Assembly: GCF_910592395.1 (NCBI RefSeq)
Contig: NC_088325.1
Coordinates: 8,372,109 to 8,436,108 of the forward strand
Direction of reading: 5' to 3'
Length of the DNA: 64,000 bases
Source of the DNA: Lineus longissimus
Lineage: Eukaryota > Nemertea > Pilidiophora > Heteronemertea > Lineidae
Shown: positions 1 through 11,900 of the stretch, piece after piece
Layout: each line of letters starts with the position of its first letter
Position numbering within the stretch: position 1 is the stretch's first letter
Program-made: the position numbers and the translations under genes
Notes under the pieces: model-generated
Told to the model about the DNA's origin: nothing
The model's input: the letters and a program-made list of their open reading frames with translations, nothing else
The model's database searches: none

Positions 1-548
1 ATGGGGCGGGCCTCCGGGATTGTTTCAAAGTCTGTTTTGTGTTGCTTACATCTGGAAGAGAAGGTTACACTTCTGTCATTTTGTTAAAATTGGCATCCTG
101 GACTTTTCGGGCTATCTGGGAGTGGCGCAGTAGATAAGACTGTTACGTCTGAGGTCAGCAGTTTGATTCTAAGTCAGACTACAAACCTGTGAGTACAGAA
201 GCATGGCGTCGCTGGGCCAACCAGCTTGCAGTTGATACCAGTCGGCGGAGAATACCAGCTGACATACAGGCGGTTCTTTAGACGCTGAAATTATAACATC
301 CAAATAAAAATATGTTGTGATATAGAATTTGACTTCGAGCAGATAAATTTTGCTTCCTTAAGGCCAGCGCTGAACTGGAACGAAAGGTTGGCAGTCCGAC
401 AGATTGACTGCTGTAAACTGAGAATCTGAGATACTGTTAACTGGGTAATGTTCAAAACATTAAACTTGCTAATACATGTTTTTCTTTTTATTGTTTACAT
501 AGAGTTCTTAGATGATATAAATGAAAACCAGCCGAGTTCTATGCCTAC
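1..548. other. No gene seen; probable intron or flank
   Basis: I see no ORF, repeat or RNA gene here. If the FAM221A-like exon is real, this is its first intron. No second FAM221A-like exon was found on the minus strand. Confidence 0.4.
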
Positions 549-683
549 CATTGGCAGAACTCTTCTCTGGTAATCTTCAAAGTCCTCAGGTGACATCATG
601 ACACCCCCATCATCATCGCCAACAATTTTGAAAAGATTCAAAACGTATGTGATTGGAATGATACGGAAGTTAAAAGAAAACAT
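549..683 (-). CDS. FAM221A: FAM221A-like protein, N-terminal exon (partial gene)
   Basis: The minus strand encodes 45 residues ending in a segment (FKIVGDDDGG, then SPEDFEDYQRRVLP) that matches, as I recall it, the conserved start of FAM221A, where an IVGxDDGG motif is followed by a PEEYEEYKRKVLP-like helix. The exon closes with ATG followed by gtaggc, a usable splice donor, in phase 0. The ATG at 683 is used as the start, but the first residues are not conserved, so an acceptor just before the conserved part is possible. The rest of the family, a cysteine-rich region, is not visible in bases 1-548 and would lie beyond the left edge. FAM221 proteins are poorly characterised. The assignment rests on one short motif recalled from memory. 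Confidence 0.5.
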
Positions 684-726
684 CCAGCAAACAAGTGATT
701 TTTAATCCCTGTGACCTGTGATTTTA

Positions 727-1560
727 GTAAATCGTCACAATCTGGATGAGTGTTTGTGTGGCTCACTTGGAGACAGTAGTCACAATCTGGATGAGTGTTT
801 GTGTGTCTCACTTGGAGACAGTCAGAGTCTGGATGCGTGTTTGAGTGTCACACTTGGAGACAGTCAGAGTCTGGATGCGTGTTTGAGTGTCACACTTGGA
901 GACAGTCAGAGTCTGGATGCGTGTTTGAGTGTCGCACTTGGAGACAGTCAGAGTCTGGATGCGTGTTTGAGTGTCACACTTGGAGACAGTCAGAGTCTGG
1001 ATGAGTGTTTGTGTGTCTCACTTGGAGACAGTCAGAGTCTGGATGCGTGTTTGAGTGTCACACTTGGAGACAGTCAGAGTCTGGATGCGTGTTTGAGTGT
1101 CACACTTGGAGACAGTCAGAGTCTGGATGCGTGTTTGAGTGTCACACTTGGAGACAGTCAGAGTCTGGATGCGTGTTTGAGTGTCACACTTGGAGACAGT
1201 CAGAGTCTGGATGCGTGTTTGAGTGTCACACTTGGAGACAGTCAGAGTCTGGATGCGTGTTTGAGTGTCACACTTGGAGACAGTCAGAGTCTGGATGAGT
1301 GTTTGTGTGTCTCACTTGGAGACAGTCAGAGTCTGGATGCGTGTTTGAGTGTCACACTTGGAGACAGTCAGAGTCTGGATGCGTGTTTGAGTGTCACACT
1401 TGGAGACAGTCACAATCTAGACCAGTGTCTGTGTGTTTCACTTGGAGACAGTCACAATCTGGACGAGGGTTGCTGGTGTCTCCCTTGGACTGGAGACATT
1501 CACAATCTTGGATAAGTGTTTTGTTTGTTTCACTGGGAGACAGTCACAGTATTGAACTCG
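727..1560. repeat. 42-bp minisatellite, about 18 units
   Basis: Tandem units of 42 bp, consensus GTCTGGATGCGTGTTTGAGT followed by a stretch ending CTTGGAGACAGTCAGA. Most units are nearly identical. A variant unit (GAGTGTTTGTGTGTCTC) recurs at about units 2, 7 and 14, which suggests amplification of larger blocks. Units diverge at both edges. Because 42 is a multiple of three and few stops occur, long open frames exist (14-residue repeat SLDACLSVTLGDSQ), but they carry no other protein signal and I do not call a gene. Confidence 0.9.
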
Positions 1561-1635
1561 CTCCTTTGAACATATAATTTAGTGGCATTTTTGATGACAC
1601 ACCCTGTAGGCCTATTATCCACTCAGATCCAGATG

Positions 1636-2635
1636 ATTTTTTTCGGCATGATAAGTTGTCATTTGATAGCGATATTACACTCCTGGCGATGAAAGTTGGT
1701 CGGCGATGGCTCTCGTCGCGACCGATCACTTTGGTTATACAGAGTCGAGATGACCGATGGACACACTGAGACCGCAATTTCGAGATTTTGCGATGATAAG
1801 TTGTCATTCGACTAGCGATATTACACTACTGGCGATGAAAACCGGTCAGCGATGGCGCTCGTCGCGACTGTACGAGCTCCTTTTGGTTATACAGAGTTGA
1901 GATGACCGACTGGAAAAAGTAGGACCACAATTTCCAGATTCTGCGACGAGAAGTTGTCATTCGACTGGCAATATAAGACTACTGGCGATGATTGTCTGTC
2001 GGTGATGGCCCTTGTCACAACTGATCTCACACAGTTTGGTTATACGGAGTCGAAATACCGATTGGACAAACTGAGACCACAGTTTCGAGATTCTTCGATG
2101 ATCAGTTATCATTCGACTAGCAATATTAGAATACTGGCGATGAAAGTCGGTCGATGATGGTGCTCGTCGCGACCTGTCACGCTCATTTTGGTTATACAGA
2201 GTAAAGATGACCCATTGGACAAACTGAGACCGCAATTTCGAGATTCTGCGATGATAAGTTGTCATTCGACTGGCGATATAAGACTACTGGCGATGGCGAT
2301 GGTGCACATCGGAACCGATCACTGTCATGTTGGTTATACAGGGTAGTGATGACCAATTGGAAAAAGTGAGGCTGCAATTTCAAGATCCTGCGGCAATAAG
2401 TTGTCATTCGAATAGCATTATAAGACTACTGGCGAGGCAAGTCGGTCGGCGATGGCGCTCGTCACGACTGATCACGCTTGTTTTTGGTTATACAGAGTTT
2501 AGATGCCCGATTTGGAAAAACTGAGACCTCAATTTCGAGATTCTACGACGATAAGTTGTCACTGGACTAGCGATATTAGACTACCGATTGCGCTCGTCAC
2601 AACCGGTCACCATAATTTTGGTTAGCGATGACCAT
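1636..2635 (-). repeat. 152-bp satellite, short arm (inverted orientation)
   Basis: About 6.5 diverged monomers read as GATAAGTTGTCATTCGAC, then a stretch ending GGTTATACAGAGTCGAGATG. This is the reverse complement of the monomer in the long arm at 2917-14326. Divergence between monomers looks higher here than in the long arm. No conserved coding potential: the monomer length is not a multiple of three, so frames break in every unit. Confidence 0.85.
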
Positions 2636-2639
2636 TTGG

Positions 2640-2915
2640 AGAAACTGTCGTCGTCGTAGTCGTCGTCGTCGTCGTCATCGTCTTCGTCATTGTCATCGTA
2701 ATAGTCATCGTCATGATCCTCGTCATTATCATCATCATTGTGATCGTCATTGTCATCGTCATCATCATCGTCATCATCGTTATCGTCATCGTCATCATCA
2801 TCATTATGCGCCGCCACCGCCGCCATGATCATCATCATCATCATCATCATCATCATCGTCAACGTCATCGTCATCATCATGATCATCGTCATCGTCATCA
2901 TCATGGTCATCGTGA
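2640..2915. repeat. GTC/ATC trinucleotide microsatellite at the satellite inversion point
   Basis: Imperfect trinucleotide tract (GTC, ATC, TTC) of about 275 bp, beginning as pure GTC units and becoming ATC-rich. It lies exactly between satellite arms of opposite orientation. Open frames through it encode runs of His, Asp or Arg and are composition artefacts. Confidence 0.9.
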
Positions 2916-2916
2916 A

Positions 2917-5900
2917 CTCTGTATAACCAAAAGGAGCTTGAACAGTCGCGACGATCGCCATCGCCGACCGACTTTCATTGCCAGTAGTGTCATACCGCTA
3001 TCGAATGACAACTTATCATCGCAGAATATCGAAATTGTGGTCTCAGTTTGTCCAATCGGTCATCTCGACTCTATAACCAAAATGAGCGTGGTCGGTCGTG
3101 ACGAGTGCCATCGCCGACCGACTTTCATCGCCAGTAGTGTAATATCGCTATCGAATGACAACTTATCATCGCAGAATCTCGAAATTGCGGTCTCAGTTTG
3201 TCCATCGGTCATCTCGACTCTGCATAAACAAAATGAGCGTGATCGGTAGCGACAAGCCACATCGCCGACCGACTTTCTTTGCCAGTAGTGTAATATCGCT
3301 ATCGAATGACCACTTATCATCGCAGAATCTCGAAATTGCGGTCTCAGTTTGTCCAATCCGTCATCTCGACTCTGTATAACCAAAATGAACGTGATCGGTC
3401 GCGACGAGCAACATCGCCGACTGACAATCATCGCCAGTAGTCAAAAATCGCTATTCGAATACTAACTGATCATCGAAGAATCTCGAAATTGCAGTCTCAG
3501 TTTGTCCAATCGGTCATCACAACTCTGTATAACCAAAATGAGCGTGATCAGTCGTGACAAGTGCCATCGCCGACCGACTTTCATCGCCAGTATTCTAATA
3601 TTGCTAGTCGAATGATAACTGATCATCGAAGAATCTCAAAATTGCGGTCTCAGTTTGTCCAATCGGTCATATCGACTCCGTATAACCAAAATGTGTGAGA
3701 TCAGTTGTTACAAAGGCTATCACCGACAGACAATCATCGCCAGTAGTCTAATATTCCTAGTCGAATGACAGCTTCTCATCACAGAATCTCGAAATAGCGG
3801 TCTAAGTTTGTCCATCGGTCTTCTCGACTCTATATTACCAAAAGGAGCTCGAACAGTTGCGACGATCGCCATCGCCGACCAACTTTTATCGTCAGTAGTG
3901 TAATATCGTTATCGTATGACAACTTATCATCGCAGAATCTCGAAATTGCGGTCTCAGATGGTCAAATCGGTCATCTCGACTCTGTATAACCAAAATGAAC
4001 GTGATCGGTCACGACGAGCGCTATCGCCGACCGACCATCATTGCCAATAGTCTTATGTCGTTAGTTGAGTGCCAACTTATCATCGCAGAATCTCGAAATT
4101 ACGGTCTCAGATTGTCAAATCGGTCATCTCCATTCTGTATAACCAATAAGAGCGTGATCGGTCGCGAGGAGAGCCATCGCCGACCGACTTTCATCGCCAG
4201 TAGTGTAATATTGCTAGTCGAATGACAACTAATCATCTCAGAATCTCGAAATTGCGGTCTCAGTTTGTCCAATTGAGCATTTCGACTCTGTGTAACCAAA
4301 ATGAGCGTGATTGGATGCGACGAGTGCCATCGCCGACCAACTTTCATCGCCAGTAGTGTAATATCGCTATCGAATAACAACTTATCATCGCAGAATCTCG
4401 AAATTGCAGTCTCAGTTTGTCCAATCGGTCATCTCGACTCCGTATAACCAAAATGTGTGAGATCAGTTGTGACAAGGACCATCACCGACAGACAATCATC
4501 GCCAGTAGTCTAATATATTCCTAGTCGAATGACAACTTCTTGTCGTAGAATCTTGAAATTACAGTCTCTGTTTTTCCAGTCGATCATCTCAACTCTGTAT
4601 AACCAAAAGGAGCTCGAACAGTCGCGACGATCGCCATCGCCGACCAACTTTCATCGCCAGTAGTGTAATATTGCTCTTTATAACCAACAGGAGCTCGAAC
4701 AGTCGCGACGATCGCCATAACCGACCGACTTTCTGCGCCAGTAGTGTAATATTGCTAGTCGAATGACAACTAATCATCGTAGAATCCCGAAATTGTGGTC
4801 TCAGTTTGTCCAATCGGGAATCTTGAGTCTGAATAACCACAATTAGCGTGATCGGTCGCGACGAGCACCATCGCCGACCGACCATCATCACCAGTAGTCT
4901 TATATCGTTAATTGAATGACAACTTCTCGTCACAGACTCTCGAAATTGCGGTCTCAGTTTGTCCAATTGGTCATCTCGACTCTGTATAACCAAAATGAAT
5001 GTGATCGTTCGCGACAGGGCCATCACCGACCAACTATCATGGCCAGTAGTCAAAAATCGCTACTCAAATGCTAACTGATCATAGAAGAATCTCAAATTGC
5101 AGTCTCAGTTTGTCTAATCGGTCATCACACCTCTGTATAACCAAAATGAGCGTGATCAGTCGTGACAAGGGCAATCACCGACCAACTATCATGGCCAGTA
5201 GTCAAAAATCGCTAGTCAAATGATAACTGATCATCGAGGAATCTCGAAATGGCGGTCTCAGTTTGTCCACTCGGTCATCTCGACTCCGTATAACCGAAAT
5301 GTGTGAGATCAGTTGTGACAAAGGCCATCACCGACAGACAATCATCGCCAGTAGTCTAAAATTCCTAGTCGTATGACAACTTCTTGTCGTAGAATCTCGA
5401 AAAAGCGGTCTAACTATGTCCATCGGTCATCTCGACTCTGTAGTACCAAAAGGAGCTCGAACAGTTGCGACGATCGCCATCGCCGACCAACTTTCATCGT
5501 CAGTAGTGTAATATCGCTATCGAATGACAACTAATCATCGCAGTATCTCGAAATTGCGGTCTCAGTTTGTCCAATTGGGCATCTCGACAAAATGGTGGTC
5601 TCAGTTTGTCCAATCGGTCATCTCGACTCTGTATTACGAAAATGAGCAAAGTGAGCGTGATTGGTCGCGACGAGCGCCATCGCCGACCGACTTTCATCGC
5701 CAGTAGCGTAATATTGCTTCTGTAATGACAACTAATCATCGCAGAATCTTAAAATTGCGGTCTCAGGTTGTCCAATCGAGCATCTTGACTCTGCATAACC
5801 AAAATGAGCATGATTGGTCACGACGAGCGCCATCGCCGACCTACTTTCATCGCCAGTAGTGTAATATCGCTATCGAATGACAACTTATCATCGAAGAATA

Positions 5901-8900
5901 TCGAAATTGTGGTCTCAATTTGTCCAATCGGTCATCTCGACTCTTTATAATCAAAATGAGCGTGATTGGACACGATGAGCGCCATCGCCGACCGACTTTC
6001 ATCGCCAGTAGTGTAATATCGCTAGTCTAATGACAAGTAATCATCTCAGTATCTGGAAATTGCGGTCTCAGTTTGACCAGAGGTCATCTCGACTCTGTAT
6101 AACCAAAATGAATGTGATCGGTCGCGACGAACGCCATCGCCGACCGACTATCATCGCCAGAATCTCGAAATTGCTGTCTTAGTTTGATCATAGATCATCT
6201 CGACTCTGCATAACCAAAGTGAGCGTGATCACTCGAGACGAGCGTCATCACCGACCTACTTTCATCGCCAGTAGTGTAATATCGCTATCGAATGACAACT
6301 TATCATCGCAGAATATCGAAATTGCGGTCTCTGTTTGACCATAGGTCATTTCGACACTGCACAACCAATGTGAGCGTGATTGGACATGACAGGCGCCATC
6401 GCTGAACGATTTTCAGCGCCTATAGTGTAATATTGCAAGTCTAATGGCAAGTAATCATCGCAGAATCTTGAAATTGCTGTCTCAGACTGTCAAATCGGTC
6501 ATGTCGACTCTGTATAACCAAAATGAGCGTGATCGGTCGCGACGAGCGCTATCGCCGACCGACTTTCATCGCCAGTAGCGTAATATTGCTAGTCTAATGA
6601 CAACTAATCATCGCAGAATCTCTAAATTGCGGTCTCAGTTTGTCCAATCGAGCATCTCGACTATGTATAACCAAAATGAGCGTGATTGGACGCAACGAGC
6701 GCCATCGCCGACCGACTTTCATCGCCAGTAGCGTAATATTGCTTGTCTAATGACAACTAATCATCGCAGAATCTCAAAATTGCGGTCTCAGTTTGTCCAA
6801 TCGAGCATCTCGACTATGTATAACCAAAATGAGCGTGATCGGTCACAACGAGCGCTATCGCCGACCGACTTTCATCGCCTGTAGTTTAATATCGCTATCG
6901 TATGACAACTTATCATCGTAGAATCTCAAAATTACGATCGCAGATTGTCAAATTGGTCATCTCGACTCTGTATAACCAAAATGAGCGTGATCGGTCGTGA
7001 CCAGTGCTATTGCCGACCGACCATCATTGCCAGTAGTCTTATATCGTTAGTCGAGTGACAACTTATCATCGCAGAATCTCGAAATTGCGGTCTCTGTTTG
7101 ACCATAGGTCATTTCGACACTGCACAACCAATGTGAGCGTGATTGGACGAGACGAGCGCCATCCCTACCGACTTTCTTCGCCAGTAGTGTAATATTGCTA
7201 GTGTAATGACAACTAATCGTCGCAGAATCTCAAAATTGCGATCTCAGTTTGACTATAGGTCAAGTCGACTCTGCATAACCAAAGTGAGCGTGATCGGTCA
7301 CGACGAGCGCCAACGCCGAACGACTTTCATCGCCTGTAGTGTAATATTGCTAGTCTAATGACAAGTAATCATCGCAGAATCTTGAATTTGCTGTCTCAGA
7401 CTGTCAAATTGGTCATGTCGACTCTGTATAACCAAAATGAGCGTGATCGGTCGCGACGAGCGCTATCACCGACCGACTTTCATCGCCAGTAGCGTAATAT
7501 TGCTAGTCTAATGACAACTAATCATCGCAGAATCTTGAATTTGCTGTCTCAGACTGTCAAATTGGTCATGTCGACTCTGTATAACCAAAATGTGCGTGAT
7601 TGGACACGACGAGCGCCATTGCCGACCGACTTTCATCGCGAGTTGTGTAATATCGCTGTCGAATGACAACTTATCATCGAAGAATATCGAAATTGTGGTC
7701 TCAATTTGTCCAATCGATCATCTCGACTCTGTAGAACCAAGATGAGCGTGATTGGACGTGCCAAGCGCCATCGCCGACCGACTTTCATCGCCAGTAGTGT
7801 AATATCGCTAGTCTAATGACAAGTAATCATCGCAGAATCTCGAAATTGCGGTCTCAGTTTGACCATAGGTCATCTCGACTCTGCATAACCAATGTGAGCG
7901 TAATTGGACGCGACGAGCGCCATTGCCGACCGACTTTCATCGCCAGTAGTGTAATATTGCTAGTCTTATGACAAGTAATCATCGTAGAATCTCGAAATTG
8001 CGGTCTCAGATTGTCAAATCGGTCATCTCGACTCTATATAACCAAATTGAGCGTGATCGGTCGCGACGAACGCTATCGCCAACCGACTTTTATCGCCAGT
8101 AATGTAATATTGCTATCAAATGACAACTTATCATCGCAGAATATCGAAATTGTGGTCTCAGTTTGTCCAATCGGTCATCTCGACTCTGCATAACCAAAAT
8201 GAGCGTGATCAGTCGCGACGAGCGCCATCGCCGACCGACTTTCATCGCCAGTAGTGTAATATCGCTATTGAATGATAACTAGTCATAGCAGAATCTCGAA
8301 ATTGCGGTCTCTGTTTGACCATAGGTCATTTCCACTCTGCATAACAAATGTGAGCGTGATTGGACGCGACGAGCGCCATCGCCGACCGACTTTCATCGCC
8401 AGTAGCGTAATATTACTAGTCTAATGACAACTTATCATCGCAGAATATTGAAATTGTGGTCTCAGTTTGTCCAATCGGTCATCTCGTCTCTGTATAACCA
8501 AAATGAGCGTGATCAGTCGCGACGAGCGCCATCGCCAACCGACTTTCATCGCCAGTAGTGTATTATCGCTATTGAACGACAACTTATCATCGAAGAATAT
8601 CGAAATTGTGGTCTCAATTTGTCCGATCGGTCATCTCGACTCTGTATTAGGAAAATGAGCGTGATCGGTCGCGACAAGCGCCATCGCCGACCAACTTTCA
8701 TCGCCTGTAGTGTAATATCGCTATCGTATGACAACTTATCATCGCAGAATCTCAAAATTATGATCGCAGATTGTCAAATCGGTCATCTCGACTCTGTATA
8801 ACCAAATTGAGCGTAATCGGTCTCGACGAGCGCTATCGCCGACCGACCATCATTGCCATTAGTCTTATATCATTAGTCGAGTGACACCTTATCATCGCAG

Positions 8901-11900
8901 AATCTCGAAATTGCGGTCTCAGTTTGTCCAATCGTTCATCTCAACTCTGTACAACCAAAATGAGCGTGATCGGTTGCGACGAGCGTCATCGACGACCGAT
9001 TTTCATCGCCAGTAGTGTAATATCGCTAGTCAATGACAACTAATCATCGCAGAATCTCGAAATTGCGGCCTCAGTTTGTCCAATCGAGCATCGCGACTAT
9101 GTATAACCAAATTGAGCGTGATCGGTCGCGACGAGCGCCATCGCCGACCGACTTTCATCGCCAGTAGTGTATTATCGCTAGTCTAATGACAAGTAATCAT
9201 CGTAGAATCTGGAAATTGCGGTCTCAGTTTGACCATAGGTCATCTCGACTCTGCATAACCAAAATGAGCGTGATCGGTCGCGACCAGCGCTATCGCCGAC
9301 CGACCATCATTGCCAGTAGTCTTATATCGTTAGTCGAGTGACAACTTATCATCACAGAATCTCGAAATTGCGGTCTCTGTTTGACCATAGGTCATTTCGA
9401 CACTGCACAACCAATGTGAGCGTGATTGGACGTGACGAGTGCCATCGCCACCGACTTTCATCGCCAGTAGTGTAATATTACTAGTCTAATGACAACTAAT
9501 CATCGCAGAATCTCAAAATTGCGATCTCAGTTTGACTATAGGTCATTTCGACTCTGCATAACCAAAGTGAGCGTGATCGGTCACGACGAGCGCCAACGCC
9601 GAACGACTTTCATCGCCTGTAGTGTAATATCGCTAGTCTAATGACAAGTAATCATCGCAGAATCTTGAAATTGCTGTCTCAAACTGTCAAATTGGTCATG
9701 TCGACTCTGTATAACCAAAATGACCGTGATCAGTCGCGACGAGCGCCATCGCTGACTGACTTTCATCGCCAGTAGTGTAATATTGCTATGGAATGACAAC
9801 TAATCATCGCAGAATCTCGAAATTGCGGTCTCTATTTGACCATAGGTCATTTCGACACTGCACAACCAATGTGAGCGTGATTACTCTGTATAACCAAAGT
9901 GAGCATGATCAGTCACGACGAGCGCCATTGCCCACCGACTTTCATCGCCAGTAATGTAATATCGCTATCGTTTGACAACTTATCATCGCAGAATCTCAAA
10001 ATTACGGTCTCAGTTTGACCATCGGTCATCTCAACTCTGCAGTAGCGTAATATTGCTAGTCTAATGACAACTGATCATCGCAGAATCTCGAAATTGCGGT
10101 CTCAGTTTGACCATATGTCATTTCGACTCTGCATAACCAATGTGAGCGTGATTGGACGCGACGAGCGCCATCGCCGACCGACTTTCATCGCCAGTAGTGT
10201 AATATTGCTAGTCTAATGACAACTAATCATCGCAGAATCTCAAAATTGTGGTCTCAGCTTGACCATAGGTCATTTTCGACTCTGCATAACCAAAGTGAGC
10301 GTGATCGGTCACGACGAGCGTCATCGCTGACCGATTTTCATCGGCAGTAGTGTAATATTGCTAGTCGAATGACAACTAATCATCGCGAAATCTCGAAATT
10401 GCGGCCTCAGTTTGTCCAATCGAGCATCGCGACTATGTATAACCAAAATGAGTGTGATTGGACGCGACAAGCGCCATCGCCGACCGCCTTTCATCGCCAG
10501 TAGTGTAATATCGCTAGTCTAATGACAACTAATCATCGCAGAATCTCAAAATTGTGGTCTCATTTTGACCATAGGTCATTTCGACTCTGCATAACCAAAG
10601 TGAGCGTGATCGGTCACGACGAGGGCCATTGCCGACCGACTTTCATCGCCAGTAGTGTAATATTGCTAGTCTAATGACAACTAATCATCGCAGAATCTCA
10701 AAATTGTGGTCTCATTTTGACCATAGGTCATTTCGACTCTGCATAACCAAAGTGAGCGTGATCGGTCACGACGAGTGCCATTGCCGACCGACTTTCATCG
10801 CCTGTAGTGTAATACTGCTAGTCATTAACTTTCATCACCTGTAGTGTAATATTGCTAGTCTAATGAAAAGTAATCGTTGCAGAATCTCGAAATTGCTGTC
10901 TCAGATTGTCAAATCGGTCATGTCGACTCTGTATAACAAAAATGAGCGTGATCGGTCGCGATGAGCGCTTTCGCCGACCGACTTTCATCGCCAGTAGCGT
11001 AATATTTCTAGTCTAATGACAACTAATCATCGCAGAATCTCGAAATTGCGGTCTCAGTTTGACTATAGGTCATTTTGACTCTGTATAACCAAAGTGAGCG
11101 TGATCGGTCACGACGAGCGCCAACGCCGAACGACTTTTATCGCCTGTAGTGTAATATCGCTAGTCTAATGACAAGTAATCATCGAGAATCTTGAAATTGC
11201 TGTCTCAGATTGTCAAATTGGTCATGTCGACTCTCTATAACCAAAATGAGCGTGATCGGTCGCGACGAGCGCTATCGCCGACCGACTTTCATCGCCAGTA
11301 GCGTAATATTGCTTGTCTAATGACAACTAATCATCGCAGAATCTCAAAATTGCGGTCTCAGTTTGTCCAATCGAGCATCTCGACTCTGCATAACCAAAAT
11401 GAGCATGATTGGTCGCGACGAGCGCCACCGCCGACCTACTTTCATCGCCAGTAGTGTAATGTCGCTATCAGATGACAACTTATCATCGAAGAATATCGAA
11501 ATTGTGGTCTCAATTTGTCCAATCGGTCATCTCGACTCTGTATAACTAAAATGGGCGTGATTGGACGCGACGAGCGCCATCGCCGACCGACTTTCATCGC
11601 GAGTTGTGTAATATCGTTATCGAATGACAACTTATCATCGAAGAAAATCGAAATTGTGGTCTCAATTTGTCCAATCGGTCATCTCGACTCTGTATAACCA
11701 AGATGAGCGAGATTGGACGTGCCGAGCGCCATCGCTGACCGACTTTCATCGCCAGTAGTGTAATATCGCTAGTCTAATGACAAGTAATCATCGCAGAATC
11801 TCGAAATTGCGGTCTCAGTTTGACCATAGGTCATCTCGACTCTGCATAACCAATGTGAGCGTAATTGGACGCGACGAGCGCCATCGCCGACCTACTTTCA

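Noticed and set aside
2713-3249. Long plus-strand open frame rich in Ile, Val and His
   Set aside because: It is the translated ATC/GTC microsatellite running into satellite monomers; no start context, splice site or domain.
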